Shown one piece after another: positions 1-4,710 of a stretch of 5,148 bases of DNA. This DNA comes from CAZSPL01 sp964608735 (lineage in GTDB: Bacteria; JAJVIF01; JAPKYR01; CAZSPL01), in NCBI GenBank assembly GCA_964608735.1, contig CAZSPL010000243.1:1-5148 (forward strand), written 5' to 3'. The position numbers and the translations under genes were made by a program. Under the pieces are notes generated by a model. The model was not told where the DNA came from and ran no database searches. It saw only the letters and a list, made by a program, of their open reading frames with translations. The number at the start of each line of letters is the position of its first letter. The first letter of the stretch is position 1.

Positions 1-583
1 CACGAGGATCCCGGTGTATGACGGCTCGCTCGACTCGATAGCGGGAGTCCTGATGGCGCCGGATCTGCTTCCACTGATAGGTCGAGGTGAAATCGAGAAG
101 AACACGGTCAAGGGAATAATGCGGAAGGATATCTATTTCATCCCTGAAACGAAACCGGTAAGGGAACTGTTCAACGAGTTCCAGCGGCACAAGATTTCCA
201 TCGCGGTGGCGGTCGACGAGCATGGCGGGACGGCGGGCGTTATCACGACCGAGGACATGCTTGAAGAAATCGTGGGGGAGATTACGGATGAGCATGACAC
301 GTTCCAGCCGCTCATCGACAAGCGGCCGGACGGTTCATACATTCTCGAAGGTAAGGTGCCGCTGTATGAGCTCGAGGATTTGTTCGATATCAACCTCGAG
401 AACGAGAATTACGATACCGTGGGCGGGTTGATACTCTCGAAGCTTGGGAGCATTCCCCGGGAAGGGCAGATCGCGGTGGATTCATCGTTCAGGTTCGAAG
501 TGCTCAAGGTGGATGGGAATCGCATCACCAGGCTGAGGGTATGGCGCCTGGATGAGAACGGGGACTGGGAGATGGCTGAATGA
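1..583 (+). CDS. CBS-pair / CorC_HlyC domain protein (CNNM/hemolysin C family), 5' partial
   Basis: This is the C-terminal 193 residues of a protein whose start lies outside the window; the first whole codon is at base 2 (TRIPVYDG...), typical of the middle of a first CBS domain. A second CBS domain follows at about residues 41-98, with the family-typical run VAVDEHGGTAGVITTEDMLE. A CorC_HlyC domain occupies about residues 110-186 (ILEGKVPLYELEDLF, then YDTVGGLILSKLGSIPREG). In this family CBS pairs bind adenine nucleotides and the C-terminal domain is regulatory. Such proteins are either CNNM/CorC-type Mg2+ or cation transporters with an N-terminal DUF21 membrane domain, or soluble CorC-like forms. 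Which type this is cannot be told because the N-terminus is missing. The stop codon overlaps the next start (ATGA, 580-583), so the two genes are translationally coupled. Family assignment is firm; the transported ion and exact role are inference. Confidence 0.93.
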   Translation, partial: TRIPVYDGSLDSIAGVLMAPDLLPLIGRGEIEKNTVKGIMRKDIYFIPETKPVRELFNEFQRHKISIAVAVDEHGGTAGVITTEDMLEEIVGEITDEHDTFQPLIDKRPDGSYILEGKVPLYELEDLFDINLENENYDTVGGLILSKLGSIPREGQIAVDSSFRFEVLKVDGNRITRLRVWRLDENGDWEMAE

Positions 584-1863
584 GCGCGCTCGTTACGGAA
601 ATAATCCTCTGGGTAGCCTTCCTGGTCTTTCTTTTCGCGGCGTCCTTCTTCGCGCTCAGCGAGACGGCGGTCATTGCGATAGACCGTGTAAGGCTCAGGT
701 ACCTTGTCCAGAGCGGCAGCAAGAGGGCCGTCGCGGTAGAGTGGCTCAAGAACAACCCGCGCCAGTTTTTCGGGATAATTCTCTTCGGCACCAATGTAGC
801 GGTCGTAGTGGTGGCTACGATCGGCTCGCACTTCCTGTTCGCGCGGGAGAACGTCCTCCTCGCGACGGCAATCGTGGACGTCACCGTGCTTATCTTCGCG
901 GAGATTACTCCCAAGATCCTCGCGCTCCAGCGTCCAACACGCTTCGCCCTCGCGGTGGGGGGGATACTCAAAAGGATGATATGGCTTTTCGGGTGGTTGA
1001 TTGCGGTTCTGACATTCCTCCCCGCGAAACTGTTCAGGCTTGATGTCGGGCACGCGCTTTCGGGCGCGGATATCATCACCGAGATGCAGATAAAGACCAT
1101 GGCCGACGTCGGCGAGGAAGAGGGAGCCATCGATGAGGGCGAGGGGGAGATGATAAGCAAGGTTATCGATACCGGCAACAAGACCGTCGAGGAATTGATG
1201 ATACCGAAGGTTGATGTAGTGTTCCTTCGCAAGGACGACAAGCTGCGTACGGCGGTCGCGCAGAACATGAAATACGGCCTTAGCCGGTTCCCGGTCTACG
1301 ACGAAGATGAAGATGACGTGCTCGGGTTTTTGCATACGAAGGATATCCTCGGGATATACCTCGACGGGCGGATAAACGACAAGGTGGGAAATCATCTGCG
1401 GCAGATTACTTTCGTGCCTGAGAGCAAGCCCGCGATAGATTTGCTGTACGAGTTGAAAGCGACGCGCTCGCACATCGCGATGGTCATCGATGAATACGGC
1501 CAGGTAACCGGGCTCGTGACGCTCGAGGACCTCCTGGAGGAAGTTGTGGGGGACATCTACGATGAGAGCGACCGGGTCACGCGATTCATCACCAAAGTGG
1601 GCACCGAGAAATTCATGCTCAACGGCGGGCTGCCTATCGAGGATGCCGAGAAGCTGCTCGATATCAAGATACAGGGGGAATATGAAACGGTGGCGGGATT
1701 CGTGATGGGCTTGCTCGGGCGCATACCGGTGAAGGACGACAGGATCGTCTTCTCGGGATGGCAGTTCAAGATAGGACAGATGGACAAGCGCAGGATTCGT
1801 ACGGTCTTCGTCAGGAGGCTGAACGGCCGGAACGGTTCCGAGGAAGGGAAAGCGAATGTTTGA
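580..1863 (+). CDS. CNNM/CorC-type membrane transporter (DUF21 + CBS pair + CorC_HlyC)
   Basis: A complete 427-aa integral membrane protein with the full family architecture. The DUF21/CNNM transmembrane domain covers about residues 1-170. Its hydrophobic segments lie near 4-26, 63-82, 92-110 and 123-150, and it carries the conserved motifs FFALSETAV (23-31) and AEITPK (107-112). An acidic linker EEGAIDEGEGEMI (180-192) precedes the CBS pair (about 203-328, including PKVDVVFL and MVIDEYGQVTGLVTLEDLLE). A C-terminal CorC_HlyC domain spans about 345-412. Characterised relatives move or control Mg2+ (CorC, CNNM), and older annotations call them hemolysin C-like. Mg2+/cation transport is therefore likely, but the ion is inferred. 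The start is supported by GGGAG at 567-571, 8 nt upstream, and by the 4-bp ATGA overlap with the preceding paralogue. The 3' end overlaps the aldolase gene by 8 bp, indicating one operon. No truncation or missing motif is visible. Confidence 0.95.
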   Translation: MSALVTEIILWVAFLVFLFAASFFALSETAVIAIDRVRLRYLVQSGSKRAVAVEWLKNNPRQFFGIILFGTNVAVVVVATIGSHFLFARENVLLATAIVDVTVLIFAEITPKILALQRPTRFALAVGGILKRMIWLFGWLIAVLTFLPAKLFRLDVGHALSGADIITEMQIKTMADVGEEEGAIDEGEGEMISKVIDTGNKTVEELMIPKVDVVFLRKDDKLRTAVAQNMKYGLSRFPVYDEDEDDVLGFLHTKDILGIYLDGRINDKVGNHLRQITFVPESKPAIDLLYELKATRSHIAMVIDEYGQVTGLVTLEDLLEEVVGDIYDESDRVTRFITKVGTEKFMLNGGLPIEDAEKLLDIKIQGEYETVAGFVMGLLGRIPVKDDRIVFSGWQFKIGQMDKRRIRTVFVRRLNGRNGSEEGKANV

Positions 1864-2539
1864 CGAGTTGACGGACATCGCGGGCATCATCGACCAGACG
1901 TTGCTGAAGTCCGATGGAACCCATGTGGAATACGAGGGCTTCATACAGCGCAACGCGAACAAGGGATTTCATACGCTCTTCGTGCCGCCTGTATATCTGA
2001 GCCTCATGGCGAAACTTCTCTCCAAATCGGAGACACTCGCGGGGGGGATCGTGGGATTCCCATTCGGATGGGAAACCCGCAGGGAGAAGTTATATCAGCT
2101 CAACCAGGCGCTGGCGCAGGGCGCGGACGAGATCGATTTCGTTATCAATATATCAAAGCTGAAGTCGTCGGATTACGGGTACTTGAAGGATGAATTCAAG
2201 GCGGTACGCGAGGAAGCGCTCAAGGTCAAGAACAAGCGCGGGGAGAAAATCATACTGAAATGCATCATCGAATGCTGCCTCCTCACCGATGACGAGAAGC
2301 GCAAGGCGTGCGAACTGCTTGTGGACGAGCGTATCGACTTCGTGAAGACATCGACCGGTACGAGCAAATGGGGCGCGAAAACCGACGATGTGAAGCTGCT
2401 CAAGGACGCGGGCAGGGGATTGTTAAAGGTGAAGGCGTCGGGGGGAATCCGCTCCCTGGCCGACATGAGGGCGATGGTGAACGCGGGAGCGTCGAGGGTA
2501 GGCACATCGGCGGGGCTGGAAATACTGGGGATGAAGTAG
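1856..2539 (+). CDS. deoC: Deoxyribose-phosphate aldolase (DeoC, class I)
   Basis: This 227-aa cytoplasmic enzyme is predicted to cleave 2-deoxy-D-ribose 5-phosphate reversibly into acetaldehyde and glyceraldehyde 3-phosphate, the last step of deoxynucleoside catabolism. The TIM-barrel signatures appear in order: IDQTLLKSDGT (12-22), VGFPFG (66-71), GADEIDFVINI (89-99), KCIIE (135-139), DFVKTSTG (161-168) and KVKASGGIR (191-199), with GASRVGTS (211-218) near the end. By alignment with the E. coli enzyme, K164 is the Schiff-base lysine, D94 matches Asp102 and K193 matches Lys201, so the catalytic set is intact. The length suits the short bacterial/archaeal type. Oddities are Gln14 where most relatives have His (IDHTLL) and Trp72 after VGFPFG. 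The start is supported by AGGAAGGG at 1841-1848, 7 nt upstream and inside the preceding gene, which it overlaps by 8 bp. No other deo gene is visible, so its pairing with transporter genes is unexplained. Confidence 0.93.
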   Translation: MFDELTDIAGIIDQTLLKSDGTHVEYEGFIQRNANKGFHTLFVPPVYLSLMAKLLSKSETLAGGIVGFPFGWETRREKLYQLNQALAQGADEIDFVINISKLKSSDYGYLKDEFKAVREEALKVKNKRGEKIILKCIIECCLLTDDEKRKACELLVDERIDFVKTSTGTSKWGAKTDDVKLLKDAGRGLLKVKASGGIRSLADMRAMVNAGASRVGTSAGLEILGMK

Positions 2540-2561
2540 TCAAGCCGCTTGCATGAAAATC

Positions 2562-2600
2562 GGCAACAAAAGCCCATGGGCGCCCATGGGCTGCATTGCC
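2562..2600. terminator. Palindromic hairpin between convergent genes, probable bidirectional terminator
   Basis: Bases 2571-2592 are a perfect 22-bp palindrome (each arm AGCCCATGGGC or its complement), which can fold into a GC-rich stem with a short loop. On the minus strand it is followed at once by TTTGTTG, giving CTTTTGTT after the stem, so it fits an intrinsic terminator of the lipoprotein operon whose last stop is 24 bp away at 2616. On the + strand an outer GGCAA/TTGCC pair (2562-2566 with 2596-2600) extends the stem, but what follows is only a pyrimidine-rich TTCTCTG. Termination of the deoC transcript is therefore less certain. Confidence 0.65.
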
Positions 2601-2615
2601 TTCTCTGTGAGTTTC

Positions 2616-3911
2616 TTACCGCGCTATCACCGGCCAGTATCCTTGCTCCAGCATGACGCCAAAGAGCTGTACAAAGTATGGATTGTAATCGTCCCATGTA
2701 ATCGCGTGGTTGCCGATAGTCCCCGTCACTGACAGCGGGGAGACCGGCGAACCGGTGATGGTGAAGAATGCAAACGGCTGGCCCTCCTGCTCTATATTGA
2801 CGGTCGCGACGATATCTCCGGCGGGAGTATGTCCGGATTCCACGTTATAGACATACCGGTTGGATCGGTTCTCCGTTTCTTGAACGTATTCCCAGATATT
2901 ATCAACCGGGTCGGACATGCCGTGCAATCGTTGAAAATGACCGCGCATATAGTGCCGGTACTTGTCGACGAATTCGTCTTCGATTTCACCGGCAGCATAC
3001 AACACCCATTCTCTGACCGTGGGATCCTCGAATTGTTCCGCGATCAATTCCATATCTTCTCCGTACGATTCCCCTATGTCCTTGTAATGGTTTTTCGTGG
3101 CTTCGCCGCCGTATGCTTGCTGGAACAGGATCATCGTTCGTGCAAGGGCGGCCATATCGGCGCTCCGTTCTTCGGGATAATACATGAGCGGCGATATCAT
3201 CCCGGTGGCGAACTCGCTTATCATATCTGAAAAGTCATGCCGTAATTGCACTGTCGCGAGCGTGGCATCGGGGACATAGTTGGGGATTTGATAAATAGTG
3301 GTCGTGGCGATTGTGTTGCCGAGGGCATCTATGCCGACGAGGATCATAACTTTGTCGCCGAATTTGAATCGCGCGTCGTATTCAAAATCAAGACGGAAGC
3401 GACCCCGGAACTCATCGACCGTGTGATAATAGGTATATTGATTTTCATCGGACGTGCGCACCCTCCTGCGCTGGCAGTTCTCGATCCATCCATCATCCGA
3501 AACGGATTGCCCGTTCCGTTCGCCCGAGATGTAACTCTTGACGATATTCACGAGCCCGTCGATGTACTCGGATCGGGACTCGATTGAATTTTCATTACCG
3601 GAAGATTTCCCGCCTTCCCCCATTCCGCCTCCGCAGGAGCATTCAATGTCGGGGAATACATACAGCTCAACCGGCACATCCGGATCCGGTCCCTCCGGGC
3701 AGAACAACTGCCCGTTGATGATTAGCTTGCCGTCCTCAAGCGAACTGCATACCGGGGGCCAATCTATACTCTCAAATACAGGCGGCAGTTCTGTATTTAT
3801 GGACCTTGCCGGACCGATATCTCCCGTCCGGCCTGAACACCCCGCCAAAATGGCTGCCGACACGATCAAGGCAACAATTGATGCCGTGGTTGTTATTCTT
3901 TTAAGTTTCAT
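2616..3911 (-). CDS. Predicted lipoprotein of unknown function, 431 aa
   Basis: The protein starts MKLKRITT, has a hydrophobic segment (about residues 9-23) and a classic lipobox LAGC (22-25), so it should be lipidated at Cys25 and anchored on the periplasmic or outer face. I do not recognise a family. After the lipobox come a Pro/Cys-rich stretch (Cys55, Cys71, Cys91, Cys93), a Gly-rich linker (94-101), a beta-rich part near 165-210 with one more Cys (146) before it, a charged mostly helical part near 225-330, and a beta-rich C-terminus. The start at 3911 is preferred over an in-frame ATG at 3947. It has GGAGG (plus-strand 3919-3923) 7 nt upstream, gives a signal peptide of normal length, and overlaps the upstream stop as TAATG. 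The longer form would put 12 extra residues before the signal and overlap the upstream gene by 37 nt. It is second in a coupled two-gene operon. Confidence 0.85.
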   Translation of the reverse strand: MKLKRITTTASIVALIVSAAILAGCSGRTGDIGPARSINTELPPVFESIDWPPVCSSLEDGKLIINGQLFCPEGPDPDVPVELYVFPDIECSCGGGMGEGGKSSGNENSIESRSEYIDGLVNIVKSYISGERNGQSVSDDGWIENCQRRRVRTSDENQYTYYHTVDEFRGRFRLDFEYDARFKFGDKVMILVGIDALGNTIATTTIYQIPNYVPDATLATVQLRHDFSDMISEFATGMISPLMYYPEERSADMAALARTMILFQQAYGGEATKNHYKDIGESYGEDMELIAEQFEDPTVREWVLYAAGEIEDEFVDKYRHYMRGHFQRLHGMSDPVDNIWEYVQETENRSNRYVYNVESGHTPAGDIVATVNIEQEGQPFAFFTITGSPVSPLSVTGTIGNHAITWDDYNPYFVQLFGVMLEQGYWPVIAR

Positions 3912-3923
3912 TAGATGGCCTCC
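3909..3923 (-). promoter_or_regulatory. Ribosome binding site and TAATG coupling that fix the 431-aa lipoprotein start
   Basis: On the minus strand GGAGG (3923-3919) is followed after 7 nt by ATG at 3911-3909, and the upstream gene's TAA (3913-3911) overlaps that ATG by one base. This arrangement decides the start in favour of 3911 rather than 3947 and points to termination-reinitiation coupling. Confidence 0.8.
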
Positions 3924-4264
3924 GAGCTTTCGGATTCGGGATTGCATAATTTGTTTGTCTCATCTGCGTTGCCTTTAGTTTGAAGATCCGGGCACCCGCA
4001 GTCTTTGACCAGGGCTGTCAATTGGTCATCACAACCATCGGGTAAAGCCATACTTAGGAGCTTCATGCAATCAGCCCATGGGTACGAGCAGTAATTCTGG
4101 GACAATAGTATAGGGCAATTATCATCATTCCATGAATCCGCTTCCATTGCCGCCAGCATATTGTTAACCGCCGTTTTACATTCCTCGGTGGGCTGAGCGC
4201 CGCAACCGGCGAATAGTACAATCGCCAGCAGCAGCATTACCTGCACTAGCATTTGTTTAGACAT
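3911..4264 (-). CDS. Small cysteine-rich lipoprotein, 117 aa
   Basis: The N-terminus MSKQMLVQVMLLLAIVLFAG followed by Cys21 is a short lipoprotein signal peptide with lipobox FAGC; Phe at -3 is less usual than Leu but acceptable. The mature part of about 97 residues holds eight further cysteines (29, 50, 59, 66, 78, 89, 91, 107), enough for four disulfides in the periplasm, including a CGC motif at 89-91. It is acidic, and I do not recognise its family. The pattern suggests a compact, disulfide-braced surface or periplasmic domain, but no function can be assigned. The start has a strong GGAGG (plus-strand 4270-4274) 5 nt upstream. Its TAA stop shares a base with the next gene's ATG (TAATG), so the pair is translationally coupled and probably works together at the envelope. 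Signal peptide, ribosome site and coupling make it a real gene despite its size. Confidence 0.82.
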   Translation of the reverse strand: MSKQMLVQVMLLLAIVLFAGCGAQPTEECKTAVNNMLAAMEADSWNDDNCPILLSQNYCSYPWADCMKLLSMALPDGCDDQLTALVKDCGCPDLQTKGNADETNKLCNPESESSEAI

Positions 4265-4268
4265 GCCT

Positions 4269-4314
4269 ACCTCCGCTATTATTAGATTCCCGGTGAACTA
4301 CCCCGGTGGTTAAC
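4269..4314 (-). promoter_or_regulatory. Leader of the lipoprotein operon: RBS, imperfect inverted repeat and CCCGGTG direct repeats
   Basis: On the minus strand the small lipoprotein's GGAGGT lies at 4274-4269. Just upstream, 4293-4314 is a near-perfect inverted repeat (GTGAACTACC against GGTGGTTAAC, one mismatch and one G-T pair) that could form a leader hairpin or an operator. The heptamer CCCGGTG also occurs twice in the same direction, at 4289-4295 and 4302-4308, 13 bp apart. The sequence shows the repeats; a regulatory role is inference. No convincing -35/-10 pair could be fixed upstream. Confidence 0.35.
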
Positions 4315-4442
4315 ATGTAACATAGAAAAAAAAAAAAACAAGCAGATTCATGAATATTCACATTTTTTTTCGCAGGTATTGTTATATATAATTAATTATT
4401 GCCAATGCGATTTAATAAAACACTATAGATTTATCAAAAAAA
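4315..4442. other. AT-rich intergenic stretch with homopolymer tracts and overlapping palindromes
   Basis: This gene-free stretch contains an A13 run (4326-4338), two overlapping perfect 10-bp palindromes, ATTCATGAAT (4346-4355) and TGAATATTCA (4351-4360), a T8 run (4363-4370), and AT-only or nearly AT-only sequence at 4382-4400. It must hold the promoter of the minus-strand lipoprotein operon and perhaps that of the RNA to the right. No box pair with good match and spacing stands out on the minus strand. The palindromes could be an operator; the A/T tracts suggest curved DNA. Confidence 0.5.
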
Positions 4443-4465
4443 TTGCCGATTCAGCTGAACAGGGC
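4436..4465 (-). terminator. Weak possible terminator for minus-strand transcripts from the helicase side
   Basis: Read on the minus strand, GCC at 4465-4463 can pair with GGC at 4447-4445. An inner GTTC/GAAT stem around an AGCT loop sits between them, and the hairpin is followed by AATTTTTTT (T7 at 4442-4436). The stem is short and interrupted. It also overlaps the -35 element proposed for the plus-strand RNA. It would serve the helicase gene only if transcription runs about 250 nt past its stop. Confidence 0.25.
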
Positions 4466-4471
4466 TATGAA
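4443..4471 (+). promoter_or_regulatory. Candidate sigma70-type promoter for the structured RNA
   Basis: TTGCCG (4443-4448) and TATGAA (4466-4471) are separated by exactly 17 bp, each matching four of six consensus bases, which would start transcription near 4478-4480. A second option is TTGCCA (4399-4404) with TATAGA (4424-4429), whose boxes match as well or better but whose spacing is 19 bp. Neither is decisive. A promoter somewhere here is expected from the strong terminator downstream. Confidence 0.3.
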
Positions 4472-4477
4472 ATCGCC

Positions 4478-4687
4478 GGGAACAACATCCAACTACATGG
4501 GTGACCAGCGGCTCCGTACTGGAGCCGCTCCTGTCAGGAAGCACTGGCAGAGAGACGAAGCGGACATTGCTGGATGACGCTTCCTCTCACGAACCGGACC
4601 GGGGGCAACCATCCATTCCTGATGCCAAACCATTCTTTCCCCCGCGAGAGGGGTTCCTCGGTCACCGGGTGAGCCCCTCCTTTTTTT
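4478..4687 (+). ncRNA. Putative structured small RNA of about 210 nt, family not recognised
   Basis: A GC-rich block right after AT-rich DNA folds into successive hairpins and ends in an intrinsic terminator, with no convincing coding potential. In order: CATCCA/TGGGTG (4486-4491 with 4498-4503); a perfect 9-bp stem with a 5-nt loop (4507-4515 with 4521-4529); a 7-bp stem CTGTCAG/CTGGCAG (4531-4537 with 4544-4550, one G-T pair); GAGA plus GAAGCG paired with CGCTTC plus TCTC around one C-C mismatch (4552-4562 with 4578-4588); GGGGG/CCCCC (4601-4605 with 4639-4643); then the terminator. A long-range pair GGTGACC/GGTCACC (4500-4506 with 4660-4666) could close the whole molecule but competes with the first hairpin and the terminator. 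It is not obviously 6S, SRP, tmRNA or RNase P RNA. The 5' end is estimated from the candidate promoter. It could instead be a copy of a dispersed repeat. Confidence 0.55.
4650..4687 (+). terminator. Strong rho-independent terminator
   Basis: GGGGTTC (4650-4656) pairs with GAGCCCC (4671-4677), and inside it CTCGG (4657-4661) pairs with CCGGG (4665-4669) around a TCA loop with one bulged T (4670). This gives a 12-bp GC-rich stem, with two G-T pairs, followed by TCC and seven Ts (4681-4687). The T-run lies on the + strand side only, so it ends a rightward transcript. No + strand gene precedes it, which is the main evidence for the small RNA. It ends 23 bp before the stop of the convergent helicase gene. 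Confidence 0.85.
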
Positions 4688-4710
4688 ATCCATCATAATT
4701 TCTCAAGCCA

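Noticed and set aside
525..1268. A 247-codon Ser/Thr/Arg-rich open frame on the minus strand
   Set aside because: Composition is typical of a complementary-strand shadow; it lies inside the transporter gene.
409..1962. A 517-codon open frame on the minus strand across the CNNM gene
   Set aside because: It is antisense to a fully convincing transporter gene, has His/Arg/Glu-heavy composition with no domain signature, and spans two real genes. It is a shadow produced by GC-biased codon use.
3912..3947. Upstream in-frame ATG at 3947 for the large lipoprotein
   Set aside because: It would add 12 residues before the signal peptide and overlap the upstream gene by 37 nt, while the ATG at 3911 has an ideal ribosome site.
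2829..3978. Three + strand open frames (2829-3230, 3246-3587, 3538-3978) opposite the large lipoprotein
   Set aside because: The minus-strand gene has a signal peptide, lipobox and ribosome site. The + frames have none of these and are explained as its antisense.
4073..4082. Repeat of the AGCCCATGGG core also found in the 2571-2592 palindrome
   Set aside because: Only about 10 bp, inside a coding region and not palindromic in context; most likely chance.
4478..4687. Identification as 6S RNA, SRP RNA, tmRNA, RNase P RNA or group II intron domain V
   Set aside because: Consecutive independent hairpins do not fit the single long 6S rod. The GGAAGCA piece resembles the SRP apical motif only superficially, there is no CCA-ended tRNA-like part, no RNase P core, and the 9-bp hairpin lacks the domain V internal bulge and catalytic triad.
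4493..4698. Small open frames on both strands (67 and 65 codons) and a possible GTG start after GGAGG on the minus strand within the RNA region
   Set aside because: Their sequences are Arg/Pro/Ser-rich without recognisable motifs, and the purine run is the complement of the terminator tail. Strong stems and a terminator explain the region better. A tiny peptide cannot be fully excluded.
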